A DNA stretch of 53,703 nt from Dehalococcoidia bacterium (GTDB lineage: Bacteria > Chloroflexota > Dehalococcoidia > SHYB01), in the NCBI GenBank assembly GCA_009693015.1, contig SHYB01000010.1, forward strand, positions 1-53,703, written 5' to 3'. Numbering within the stretch: the stretch's first letter is position 1; each line of letters opens with the position of its first letter. Positions 39,146 through 47,314 of this stretch are shown here, in pieces. The translations under genes and the position numbers were made by a program. The notes beneath the pieces are model-generated. The model searched no databases and was not told the DNA's origin. It was given only the letters and a program-made list of their open reading frames with translations.

Positions 39146-40395
39146 TATTGCCTGACCTCAATCTGGTGCAAACGCTGGTCCATATCACTGACGTAGAGCT
39201 TGCTGCCGGAGATGGAGAGAGAAGAGAGCACCTGGGCGTCCAAGTCGGCGGGATCGCGGCGGCGGTCAGGCGCGCCATCCTTGAGGGCAAGGGCGAGGAT
39301 GTGGCCCTTGCGTGTGGCGGCGAAGAGGTCGTCGCCGGAGATGAGGAGGGTGGAGCGGATAGGGCCGGTAAGAGCCTCTGTCCCTTTGGTGGGGAAGCGC
39401 CACAGCTCGGTCAGATCGCTGGCGCGGAGGGCGTAGATGGTGCCGCTGAGGGAGGCGACGTAGATGGCTTCGCCCTTGACGACGGCGTCGTTCCACACCC
39501 ATTGGTCCGCCGAAAAGGAGGCGCGTTCCTTGCCGGTGGCGCGGTCCACGGCGTGGACGGTGCGATCGAACGCGCCGACGTAGATCATGTCCCCGGCGAC
39601 GAGAGGCTTGGAGGCGATGGCGCCGTCAGCCTGGAACGGCGCGGGCCAGACGGGGCTGCCGGTGGCGGAGTCGAGGGCGTACAGGCGCTTGTCCATGCCG
39701 CCGATGTAGACCACGCCATCGGCCACCGTGGGGGTAGACCAGAACTTCTGGTGGGAAACCTGGCGCTCCCACACGCGCTCGCCGGTCGGCGTCTCGAAGG
39801 CATACACGATGCCTTTATCGTCGGCAACGTAGACGCGGTCGCCCTGGACGGCGGGGCTGCCGAATATCTGACCCGCAGTGGGGAAATCCCAGATTTCGGC
39901 CCCGTCCTTGGCGTTGAGGGCGTAGACGAAACCGGTGGCCTTGCTGTTGCGCTTGCTGGTGTCTGCCACGCGGTTGAGGGCGACGTAGAGGCGGCCATCC
40001 CGAAGGACGCCGTCGCTGTAGGTGGCGGTGACTTCCTTCTCCTTCTTCTCGGCGGGGAAGCGCCACAGCACGCAGGTGCGATCGCGCAGGGCTGAGGGGA
40101 GCAGGCCTTCGCAGTCGGCAGGGATAAAGAGATCTTTCTCCTTGATGCTGATGGAGTCGGCTTTGAGAAAGCGAGTGTTAGGTATGGCGACGAACTCGCC
40201 GTTGCGTGTGCCGATGTACACGGCGGTATCGTCCACCTGCGGCCCGGACCAGCCGAGCTGCGGGGCGACGGCGCCGCCGGTGCAGGAGGAGAGCATCAAG
40301 GCGGCGAGGACGCCGAGCAGGAGGACGGGCCACCGCCGGACGATGCCGGCGCGGAGCGAATGAGTATGGTGTATGTGGTTTGCCAAGGCGTTCAC
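39145..40395 (-). CDS. PQQ-repeat beta-propeller lipoprotein (BamB-like)
   Basis: 416 residues. The signal sequence ends in the lipobox LSSC (Cys38). About seven repeats with the pattern VYVGxxDxxxxAxDxxTGxxxW (for example RLYALDSATGSPVW and TVHAVDRATGKERA) form an eight-bladed-type propeller. Relatives include BamB and quinoprotein-like sensors; here no PQQ enzyme residues are evident, so a scaffold or assembly role outside the membrane is more likely. It is inserted between yidD and yidC with overlaps at both ends (GTGA with yidD, TAG/GTG with yidC), so it is tightly co-translated with the insertase. Confidence 0.87.
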   Translation of the reverse strand: MNALANHIHHTHSLRAGIVRRWPVLLLGVLAALMLSSCTGGAVAPQLGWSGPQVDDTAVYIGTRNGEFVAIPNTRFLKADSISIKEKDLFIPADCEGLLPSALRDRTCVLWRFPAEKKEKEVTATYSDGVLRDGRLYVALNRVADTSKRNSKATGFVYALNAKDGAEIWDFPTAGQIFGSPAVQGDRVYVADDKGIVYAFETPTGERVWERQVSHQKFWSTPTVADGVVYIGGMDKRLYALDSATGSPVWPAPFQADGAIASKPLVAGDMIYVGAFDRTVHAVDRATGKERASFSADQWVWNDAVVKGEAIYVASLSGTIYALRASDLTELWRFPTKGTEALTGPIRSTLLISGDDLFAATRKGHILALALKDGAPDRRRDPADLDAQVLSSLSISGSKLYVSDMDQRLHQIEVRQ

Positions 40396-40601
40396 GGAAC
40401 GGGGTCGTAGCCGCAGCCGCCGAAGGGGCGGCAGCGGGCCAGGCGTTTGCAGGTGAGCCAGGCGCCTTTGAGGAAGCCGTGCTTGTGGATGGCCTCTTCG
40501 CTATAGCGGGAGCAGGTGGGGTAGTAGCGGCAGGAGGCAAAGGTAAGCGGCCACAAGGTCACGCGATAGGCGCGAAGGGCGAGCACGGCGACGGTCTTCA
40601 T
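40392..40601 (-). CDS. yidD: Membrane protein insertion efficiency factor YidD
   Basis: 69 residues. The family core CRYYPTCSRYSEEAI and KGAWLTCKRLARCRPF with GGCGYDPVP at the end is complete. It is an amphipathic inner-face protein that aids YidC-mediated insertion. ATG 40601 overlaps the rnpA stop by 4 bases and is preceded by GGGAA. Its own stop overlaps the next gene as GTGA. Confidence 0.95.
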   Translation of the reverse strand: MKTVAVLALRAYRVTLWPLTFASCRYYPTCSRYSEEAIHKHGFLKGAWLTCKRLARCRPFGGCGYDPVP

Positions 40602-40984
40602 CTTGCAGTTCCCGCCGTGGGAGCGCTTCCTGCTGCGGGGCCGGCGGCGGCGCGAGGGGCGGGCAAGCGAACGCGCCGCACAAGCTCCCGCACGGCGTGC
40701 TGCAGCTCCGCAAAACCGGCCTGGGCTACCCCTGGCCGAGCCGAAAACACCATGTCCCACCCTAGCGGAACCGGCTCCATGCGGAGGATTTCCCGCAAGC
40801 GCCGCTTGGCCCGGTTCCTGATTACCGCCGTGCCCACTCGCTTGCTCACGAGGAGGCCGATGCGGGTCTTTTCTCGTTGATTCGGCAGGCCTCGCAGGCT
40901 GAGGAGGCCGTTGGCCCACCGAAGGTTGCTTGCCTGGACTGCTGTGAACTCGCTGCGCCGCGTCAGGCGATCGTGGCTGTCCAT
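40598..40984 (-). CDS. rnpA: Ribonuclease P protein component
   Basis: 128 residues. The signature RIGLLVSKRVGTAVIRNRAK, with the RNR helix RNRAKRRLREILR, is diagnostic for the protein that assists RNase P RNA in tRNA 5' processing. The N-terminal region is DRLTRRSEFTAV as usual. The C-terminus is an Ala/Pro-rich extension. The start is placed at ATG 40984, where GAGG is close by (short spacing); the frame is open further upstream without support. It sits between rpmH and yidD in the classic order. Confidence 0.95.
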   Translation of the reverse strand: MDSHDRLTRRSEFTAVQASNLRWANGLLSLRGLPNQREKTRIGLLVSKRVGTAVIRNRAKRRLREILRMEPVPLGWDMVFSARPGVAQAGFAELQHAVRELVRRVRLPAPRAAAGPAAGSAPTAGTAR

Positions 40985-41006
40985 GTCCTCACGCGCCTGC
41001 CGCCAT

Positions 41007-41144
41007 TTAGACGGTGAGGCGCGTGCGACCCTTAAGGCGCCGGCGCTTGAGCACCAGGCGACCGCCGCGGGTCTGCATTCGTGCGCGGAACCCGTGCACG
41101 CGCAGTCTGCGACGGGCCCGGGGTTGGTTCGTGCGTTTTGGCAT
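41007..41144 (-). CDS. rpmH: 50S ribosomal protein bL34
   Basis: 45 residues, highly basic: [20 protein letters not shown], with the family core [13 protein letters not shown] and RRRLKGR. AAGGAG lies 4-5 bases before the ATG. It is the first gene of the rpmH-rnpA-yidD-lipoprotein-yidC-jag run, driven by the promoter at 41168-41197. dnaA is not the upstream neighbour; dnaE is, in the opposite direction. Confidence 0.97.
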   Translation of the reverse strand: MPKRTNQPRARRRLRVHGFRARMQTRGGRLVLKRRRLKGRTRLTV

Positions 41145-41167
41145 GGCTCTCCTTGGAAAACGTATCC

Positions 41168-41197
41168 AGTATATGGGGAGAGGCTGCCAGGTGTCAA
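41168..41197 (-). promoter_or_regulatory. Sigma70-type promoter for the rpmH-rnpA-yidD-yidC run
   Basis: On the minus strand, TTGACA (41197-41192), an 18-base spacer and TATACT (41173-41168). The predicted leader is short, about 17 bases to the rpmH ATG. The remaining ~210 bases up to dnaE (41198-41411) show no gene or clear signal. Confidence 0.72.
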
Positions 41198-41411
41198 ACA
41201 GAAATGGGGCCTGCGGCGCGGCGCGGCCGGCCAACGCTAAACTCCGCGCTTGCGGCGCACGAGTATTTTGCGGGGCTTGCGCGATACGCTCGCGCCGCAC
41301 TGTCCAAGCAAGTCTTGCCTAGCCGCACCCCGCGCTGCGATGTAGAATACCGCTGCGGCTCGCGCGCGATGCGTCCGTACATGACCTGCACGATTCCATG
41401 AAGCGGATGCC

Positions 41412-44400
41412 ATGACCACACACGCCCCGTTCACCCATCTGCACGTGCACACCGAGTACAGCATGCTCGACGGCCTGTGCCAGGTGGAGCAGCTGGTGGA
41501 GCGTGCCAAGGAACTGGGCATGGACACCATTGGGCTGACCGACCACGGCGTGTTGCATGCGGTGATTGATTTCTATCGCACCGCGCGGGCGGCGGACATC
41601 AAGCCGGTGATCGGCATCGAAGCCTACCTGGCACAGGGGAGCAGGCACGATCGCACCGCGGCATCCAAGCAGCCGTACCACATCACGCTGCTGGCGAAGA
41701 ATAATGAGGGCTATCGCAACCTCTTGCAGCTCGCCACCAAGGCGCAGTTGGAGGGGTTCTACTACAAGCCGCGGATTGATAAGGAGCTGCTGGCGCAGCA
41801 TAGCGATGGCGTGATCGCTTTCTCCGGCTGCCTCAACGGGGAGATTCCGCGGCTGGTCCAGGCGGGCCGCATGCAAGACGCCCGCGAGTCCGCGGCGTGG
41901 TTCAAGGAGACGATGGGGGGGTTCTACATGGAGATGCAGCACCATGAGAACCTGCCGGAGCTGGATGAGGTCAACAAGCATCTGCTGACGCTGAGCCGCG
42001 ACATGGGCATACCCCCGGTAGCGACCAACGACGTGCACTATGTGCATCAGCATGAGCATGAGATCCAGGACGTGCTGCTGTGCATCCAGACGAACACCAC
42101 GCAGGATCAAAAAGACCGGCTGAAGATGTCGGCGCCATCGTATTTCCTACGGAGCACGGCGGAAATGGAGGCGCGCTTCGCCGATCTGCCGGAGGCCATC
42201 GCCAGCACGCGGCGCATCGCCGACGGCTGCGACGTGACGATTGACTTCGCCAAGCCGCACTTGCCGCGATACCCCGTGCCGGACGGCAAGACGGCGGATG
42301 CCTATTTGCGCGACTTGTGCGAGGAAGGTCTGCGCCGCCGCTTTCCGCATGTGTCGGATGAGCTGCGCCGCCGCCTGGAGTATGAGCTGGACGTCATCCA
42401 CAAGACGCGCTTCTCCGATTACTTCCTCGTCATCTGGGACATATCCAAGTTCACGCGGGAGCGGGGCATCTATTTTGGGGTGCGCGGCAGCGCGGCGGCG
42501 AGCCTGGTCCTGTACTGCCTGTTCATTACCGACGTAGACCCTCTCAAATACCGGCTGGTCTTCGAGCGCTTTCTCAACATCGAGCGCAAGGAGATGCCGG
42601 ACATTGACATGGATTTCCAGGACGACCGGCGCGACGAGGTGATCGAGTACGTGGTGCGGCGGTACGGCGCAGACCGCGTGGCGCAGATCATCACGTTCGG
42701 CACGCTGGGGGCCAAGGCGGCGCTGCGCGATACGGGGCGCGCTCTGGGCGTGGCCGCGGCCGACGTGGACCGCTTGGCCAAGGTCATCCCCGTGGGCTAT
42801 CGCAAGGCCGACAAGGGGGAGATCAAGGCGTGGACGATCAGCGATGCGCTGCAGATGCTGCCGGAGTTCAAGCAGATCGGCGAGTCCACGCCGGCGTTGC
42901 GGGCGCTGGTGGAGACGAGCCGCAAGCTGGAAGGGACGGTGCGGAACGCCAGCACGCACGCCGCGGGGGTGGTGATCTCCGACGAGCCGCTGGTGAACTA
43001 CGTGCCGCTGCTGCGCTCCACGCGTGAGGGCGGCATGGGGATCGCGGTGACGCAGTTCCCCATGGGGGCCATCGCCAAGCTGGGCCTGCTGAAGATGGAT
43101 TTTCTGGGGCTGATCAACCTTTCAATCCTCAGCAAGACGGTGCGGTTTATCGCGACCAACAGGGGGGAGACTGTAGACTTGGCCAAGGTTCCGCTGGACG
43201 ACCCCGCGACGTTCAAGCTGCTCACCAGCGGCGACACAGCCGGCCTGTTCCAGCTGGAAAGCTCGGGCATGCGGCGGTACATCAAGGAACTGCGCCCCAC
43301 CACGCTGGGCGATCTCTCGGCGATGATCGCGCTGTACCGCCCGGGGCCGCTGGAGCATATCCCCACGTTCATCGAGGCGAAGCATGGGCGCCGCGAGGTG
43401 ACGTACCCGCACCCCATCCTGAAGGACATTTTGCAGGAGACGTACGGGGTCATCGTGTACCAGGACCAGGTGCTGCTGATTCTGCAACAGTTTGCGGGGT
43501 ACAGCCTGGGGCAGGCGGACATTGTGCGCAAGGCGATGGGCAAGAAAGACGCCATGCTGATGCAGAAGGAGAAGGGCGGCTTCCTTGCGGGCGCAACGAC
43601 AAAGGGGTTCACCGCAGAGATGGCGGCACGGGTGTGGGACCTCATCGAGCCGTTCGCGGGGTACGCCTTCAACAAGGCGCACAGCGTGAGCTACGCCCTG
43701 GTGGCCTATTGGACAGCATATTTCAAGGCCAACTACCCCGTGGAGTTCATGGCGGCGCTGATGACGTGCCACCAGGACTCTACCGACCGTATCGCCGTGG
43801 CGGTGTCGGAATGCCGCAACATGAGAATAGCCGTGCTGCCGCCGGACGTGAACCAGGCAGACGTCGATTTTTCTTTCGAAACGCAGGCGAATGGGCAGCA
43901 GGCGATACGCTTCAGCCTGGCGGCGGTGAAGGGCGTGGGCGGCGCGGCGGTGAAGCCCATCGTGGAGGAGCGGCGCGCCCATGGGGCGTATGCGAATGTC
44001 GAGGATTTCTGCCGCCGCGCGCCCCTCAAGGGCTTTAACCGGCGCACGCTGGAGACGCTGGTCAAGGTGGGGGCGCTGGACTCGTTGGGACCGCGCGGCG
44101 GATTGCTGGCCGGCGTAGACCGCATTCTGTCCATTGCCGCGCAGCAGGCGCAGCTGCGGGAGACGGGCCAGTCCACGATGTTCGACCTGTTCGGCGAAAG
44201 CGTGCCGGTGCCCATACCGGCGATCGCCATTGAAGGGGGCGATGTTCCCGCGGCGGAGCGCCTGGCGTGGCAGAAAGAGTTTCTCGGCGCGTATCTCGAC
44301 GATCACCCGCTGGCGCAGGCGCTGGCCCGCTTGGGCGACGACATCACCCCGTGCAGCGCAATCACGGCGGAGATGGATGGGCAGAGGGTGACGGTGGCGG

Positions 44401-45155
44401 GCCAGGTAGCGTCGGTGCGCACGCGCCAGACGAACAAGGATCAGCGCACCTACGCCGTGGTGGCGCTGGAGGACCTGCGCGGCAGCACGGAGGTCACGGT
44501 GTGGCCCGGCGCGTATGAGACGACGATCGCGCTGTGGCAGCAGGGGACAATGGTGGTGGTGACGGGGAGGGTCAAGGTCTTCAAGGACCAGGCGTCCGTG
44601 GTGTGCAACGCGGCGTCGCGCCTGGAGGAGTGGACTGGCGAGGCCGCGCGTGCCGGCGCGGCCTCGCCAGTCCCCGCAGAGATGCTTGCGTCAGCAACGA
44701 TATCGTATGACGACGCGCCGCCGCCGGGCGTGGACGATCTGCCGGCGCCGCCTGTGGAATATGTGCCCGCGGCGCACAAGATCGCACCGGCGCAGCGTGC
44801 GGCGAATGGGAACAGCGCGGAGCACAACGGCGGCTCGAACGGGCGCAACGGCTATACAGAAAAGCCACGAGTGGTTGCTCCAGTTGCGCCGCCTAGGGCG
44901 CCGGCGAAGGTGGTGGGCGGGGCGATGTGGATCAGCCTGCGCGAGACGCCGGATGAGGACGCCGATCTATCGCGATTGCGGCGCATCGTGGCGCTGCTGA
45001 AAGAGTACCCCGGAGAACAGCGCGTGCATCTCCTGGTGCGCTCCGGCAATGCGTCCATGGAGCTAGATCTGCCCGAGGTTGCCATCGCCTGCACCGACGA
45101 GCTGGTGCTGCGCGTGGGCGAGCTCGTAGGGCGCAGCGAGGTGCAAGTGGCATGA
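41412..45155 (+). CDS. dnaE: DNA polymerase III alpha subunit
   Basis: 1,247 residues. The N-terminal PHP domain (THLHVHTEYSMLDG, LTDHGVL, then ATNDVHYVHQHEHE) keeps the His/Asp metal ligands, so it may provide proofreading, useful since no dnaQ is seen. The Pol3 core follows with PDIDMDFQDDRRDEV (catalytic aspartates near residue 398), the fingers, the helix-hairpin-helix and an OB-fold (RVTVAGQVASVRTRQT). The last ~170 residues are a low-complexity linker and a short ending. It is the replicative chain elongator. A 42-base perfect palindrome lies in the linker. The ribosome binding site at the ATG is weak. Confidence 0.97.
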   Translation: MTTHAPFTHLHVHTEYSMLDGLCQVEQLVERAKELGMDTIGLTDHGVLHAVIDFYRTARAADIKPVIGIEAYLAQGSRHDRTAASKQPYHITLLAKNNEGYRNLLQLATKAQLEGFYYKPRIDKELLAQHSDGVIAFSGCLNGEIPRLVQAGRMQDARESAAWFKETMGGFYMEMQHHENLPELDEVNKHLLTLSRDMGIPPVATNDVHYVHQHEHEIQDVLLCIQTNTTQDQKDRLKMSAPSYFLRSTAEMEARFADLPEAIASTRRIADGCDVTIDFAKPHLPRYPVPDGKTADAYLRDLCEEGLRRRFPHVSDELRRRLEYELDVIHKTRFSDYFLVIWDISKFTRERGIYFGVRGSAAASLVLYCLFITDVDPLKYRLVFERFLNIERKEMPDIDMDFQDDRRDEVIEYVVRRYGADRVAQIITFGTLGAKAALRDTGRALGVAAADVDRLAKVIPVGYRKADKGEIKAWTISDALQMLPEFKQIGESTPALRALVETSRKLEGTVRNASTHAAGVVISDEPLVNYVPLLRSTREGGMGIAVTQFPMGAIAKLGLLKMDFLGLINLSILSKTVRFIATNRGETVDLAKVPLDDPATFKLLTSGDTAGLFQLESSGMRRYIKELRPTTLGDLSAMIALYRPGPLEHIPTFIEAKHGRREVTYPHPILKDILQETYGVIVYQDQVLLILQQFAGYSLGQADIVRKAMGKKDAMLMQKEKGGFLAGATTKGFTAEMAARVWDLIEPFAGYAFNKAHSVSYALVAYWTAYFKANYPVEFMAALMTCHQDSTDRIAVAVSECRNMRIAVLPPDVNQADVDFSFETQANGQQAIRFSLAAVKGVGGAAVKPIVEERRAHGAYANVEDFCRRAPLKGFNRRTLETLVKVGALDSLGPRGGLLAGVDRILSIAAQQAQLRETGQSTMFDLFGESVPVPIPAIAIEGGDVPAAERLAWQKEFLGAYLDDHPLAQALARLGDDITPCSAITAEMDGQRVTVAGQVASVRTRQTNKDQRTYAVVALEDLRGSTEVTVWPGAYETTIALWQQGTMVVVTGRVKVFKDQASVVCNAASRLEEWTGEAARAGAASPVPAEMLASATISYDDAPPPGVDDLPAPPVEYVPAAHKIAPAQRAANGNSAEHNGGSNGRNGYTEKPRVVAPVAPPRAPAKVVGGAMWISLRETPDEDADLSRLRRIVALLKEYPGEQRVHLLVRSGNASMELDLPEVAIACTDELVLRVGELVGRSEVQVA
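44632..44673. repeat. 18-bp perfect inverted repeat inside dnaE
   Basis: Arms 44632-44649 and 44656-44673 are perfect reverse complements with a 6-base loop (GTGCCG). At 42 bases (14 codons) it encodes roughly WTGEAARAGAASP, in the low-complexity segment after the OB-fold. This is far longer than chance expects and not a terminator, since it is inside a gene. Confidence 0.7.
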
Positions 45156-45454
45156 CGATGACAGAACCCAGTAGCGCATCACCGCAATACGTGTGCGTAG
45201 CGTCGGTGCTGCCGGTGCGCCGGTGGCGCCACGTGATGGCCTTTGTGCGACTCTCAATGAAGGTCAGGGAACAGATGCAAGCGTCGCCGGGGCTGGTCAG
45301 CGGAAACATACGGGCAGACTTCCTGCGCAAGCGGTTCTACACCTATACCGTGTGGCGCGATAAGGCATCCATGCTGGCGCTTATGCGCACCGAACCGCAT
45401 GCCACGGCGATGCGTCGCTTCGCTCAGGCGTCCCTGCCCGCACACTGTTCTTAG
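45152..45454 (+). CDS. Small DUF3291/ABM-like ferredoxin-fold protein
   Basis: 100 residues. The pattern WRHVMAFVRLSMKVREQMQ, then SPGLVSGNIRADFLRKRFYT and TVWRDKASMLALMRTEPH, matches small dimeric alpha-beta barrel proteins related to antibiotic biosynthesis monooxygenases and DUF3291. Its ATG overlaps the dnaE stop by 4 bases, so it is translationally coupled to the polymerase gene, though a functional link is not expected. The biochemical role is unknown. Confidence 0.72.
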   Translation: MTMTEPSSASPQYVCVASVLPVRRWRHVMAFVRLSMKVREQMQASPGLVSGNIRADFLRKRFYTYTVWRDKASMLALMRTEPHATAMRRFAQASLPAHCS

Positions 45455-45490
45455 ACCGCCGCCGGCCTCTTGCTCAGTGCCCCCTTGCGA

Positions 45491-46216
45491 CTACCTCCTC
45501 GCCCGTTTGCGCTTCCCGCGTCGCGCGAACCTCGATATCAAGATCCCCACCTCGTACAGCACCAGGAACGGCGCCGCCACCATCGCCTGATTCACCGGAT
45601 CGAACGTCGGCGTGATCACCGCCCCCAGCACCACCGACACCACGATCCACGGGCGGCGGAACTTGGAGTACATCTCCGGACTGGTGATGCCGATGGCCGA
45701 CAGCAGATACATCACGAACGGCGTCTCGAAGGCCACGCCCATCCAGAACATCAGCGCCGTCACCGTATTGATGTAGCTCTCCAGGCTGGGCTGGATGATC
45801 GCTATCTCCGACCCGAACTCCAGCAAGAAGGTCACGATGGGCGGCAGCAACACAAAATAGGCGAACGCCACGCCGCCGCAGAACGCCAGCACCACCCCTG
45901 GGATCAGCCAGTTGAGAAACCGGCGCTCCCCCGGCGAGAGCGCCGGCGCCATGAACCCGATAATCTGGTACACGAACACCGGCAGCGCCATGATGATGCC
46001 GCCCAGCAGCGCCACCTTCATCGCCGGGCCGATGGACCCCGTCAGCGTGTACACGTACAGCTCGCGGTCCCCCAGAGGTCGCGTCAGCACATCAAAAATG
46101 TACTCCCGAAAGACAAACGCCGCGATCAGCCCGCCCACCAGCGCCACGAATGACACGAACAGGCGGCGGCGCAGTTCAGCGAGATGATGCCGGAGCGGCT
46201 GCGGGTTATCGGCCAT
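45491..46216 (-). CDS. tatC: Sec-independent protein translocase subunit TatC
   Basis: 241 residues with six hydrophobic segments. The N-terminal HHLAELRRRLFVS (twin-arginine signal binding region), FYAYFVLLP-type segment AFAYFVLLPPI and the conserved Glu of FETPFVMYLL near residue 165 are present. TatC is the receptor for folded proteins carrying twin-arginine signals. The C-terminus is strongly basic. It follows tatA by 9 bases, so the two form a minimal Tat operon. Confidence 0.95.
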   Translation of the reverse strand: MADNPQPLRHHLAELRRRLFVSFVALVGGLIAAFVFREYIFDVLTRPLGDRELYVYTLTGSIGPAMKVALLGGIIMALPVFVYQIIGFMAPALSPGERRFLNWLIPGVVLAFCGGVAFAYFVLLPPIVTFLLEFGSEIAIIQPSLESYINTVTALMFWMGVAFETPFVMYLLSAIGITSPEMYSKFRRPWIVVSVVLGAVITPTFDPVNQAMVAAPFLVLYEVGILISRFARRGKRKRARR

Positions 46217-46225
46217 GCCAGCGCG

Positions 46226-46546
46226 TTAGCCGTGCATCGGCCGGTTGGCATGCGGTTCCGCCGCGATGGCGGCCAGTGCGGGAACCGCTTCCGCTGACAC
46301 CTGCACCGGCGTGGAGACGTCGGGGGAAGCCGCTTCCTTTTTGGCCTCGGGTGCGGCGTTCCAGGAGGGAATGTCGTCCACCTCCACGATCATCGCGTCC
46401 TTGGCCTCGGTGACCGCCTGCCGCGCCTGGCCCACCAGCGCACCTATCTTCTTCGCCATCCCCGGCACCTTGTCCGGCCCCATGACCAGCAGGAAGACGA
46501 CGATGACAAGCAGCAGTTCAAGGGGACCGATTCCTAGGAAGTCCAA
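46226..46546 (-). CDS. tatA: Sec-independent translocase protein TatA/TatB
   Basis: 106 residues. A single N-terminal helix (IGPLELLLVIVVFLLVMGP) is followed by the hinge GPDKVPGMAKKIG and an amphipathic helix, as in the pore-forming TatA/B family. The C-terminal half is an acidic, alanine-rich tail. The start is TTG at 46546, supported by GGAG 7 bases upstream and by the family N-terminus; no ATG fits. Whether it is TatA or TatB is not clear, and no second copy is present here. Confidence 0.88.
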   Translation of the reverse strand: MDFLGIGPLELLLVIVVFLLVMGPDKVPGMAKKIGALVGQARQAVTEAKDAMIVEVDDIPSWNAAPEAKKEAASPDVSTPVQVSAEAVPALAAIAAEPHANRPMHG

Positions 46547-46572
46547 CAGAGTACTCCACGTGCGCTATCGTC

Positions 46573-46602
46573 AGAATAGCACACGGGGAGAAAGCGTCAC
46601 AA
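46573..46602 (-). promoter_or_regulatory. Candidate promoter for tatA-tatC
   Basis: On the minus strand, TTGTGA (46602-46597), an 18-base spacer and TATTCT (46578-46573) with TGC directly before it (extended -10). The -35 lies over the end of the HxlR-type gene. Confidence 0.5.
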
Positions 46603-47064
46603 CCCTAGACGCCGCCAGAACCCGCGCTGCTCCCGATCGGCAGCAGGATGCGTCTCCGCCGCCGGTGCAGCCATCGTCTCTGCTTGGCGCATCGCCTCAA
46701 CGACTGGTGCCGCTGGCGCGGGAGCGGCGGGCGCCGCTTCATCCGCATGCGGCCTGCGCGGCGCGCCGCCGCTCCAGTTGACATCCCACTGCTCCATCTC
46801 GCGGATCACCTTCGCCAGGCTTCTGCCCTTATCCGTCAGCGTGTACTCCACCCGCACCGGCACCTCGGCGTAGACAGAGCGCACCACGATACCGCGCTCG
46901 TCCAACTCCTTCAAGCGCTGGGAAAGCACCTTGTCATTGATCCTGCCCACGTGGGTGAGCAACTCTCGAAAGCGGCGCGGCCCCCCGATCAAATCCTGGA
47001 TGATGAGCGCAGACCACCGCTTGCCCAAGAGATCGAATGCTGACTTGTCTACCTTGGTGACCAT
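46597..47064 (-). CDS. HxlR-family winged helix-turn-helix regulator
   Basis: 155 residues. The first ~100 residues are a winged helix: LLGKRWSALIIQDLIGGPRRF, then LSQRLKELDERGIVVRSVY and YTLTDKGRSLAKVI, the hallmark of HxlR/DUF24 regulators that respond to formaldehyde, disulfide or electrophile stress. The remaining ~50 residues are an Ala/Pro-rich tail. Start ATG 47064 has GGAGGGAG 5 bases upstream. A tandem ATAGCTA repeat lies about 90 bases upstream and may be its operator. The target gene is not obvious; tatAC lies downstream on the same strand. Confidence 0.85.
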   Translation of the reverse strand: MVTKVDKSAFDLLGKRWSALIIQDLIGGPRRFRELLTHVGRINDKVLSQRLKELDERGIVVRSVYAEVPVRVEYTLTDKGRSLAKVIREMEQWDVNWSGGAPRRPHADEAAPAAPAPAAPVVEAMRQAETMAAPAAETHPAADREQRGFWRRLGL

Positions 47065-47155
47065 ATGCACTCCCTCCGTCCGTGAACCTGGGAGACGCTG
47101 TCCGCCTCCCGCATGTTTGCTAGGGACATGCTAACGCAGCGGCGCACAGAACGCA

Positions 47156-47173
47156 ATAGCTACTCCATAGCTA
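47156..47173. repeat. Direct repeat, possible operator of the HxlR-type regulator
   Basis: ATAGCTA (47156-47162) repeated at 47167-47173, centre spacing 11 bp (one helical turn), about 90 bases upstream of the regulator's start. The surrounding 47071-47314 gap is AT-richer than its neighbours and shows no gene. Confidence 0.35.
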
Positions 47174-47314
47174 TCCCCAATTTCTAGTGTACCTACTCTC
47201 ACCAGGCCCTATATCTAGTAGATAGCCAGCATGCTATGTGTGAGAGCAAAAGACAGGCAAACGCGTCCTGCCGCTGCGCTTCACAGACAATTGCCGCGCC
47301 GACGGACGAGGCGT

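Noticed and set aside
41145-41411. Replication origin next to rpmH
   Set aside because: No DnaA boxes or AT-rich unwinding tract seen, and dnaA/dnaN are absent; the gap holds the rpmH promoter.
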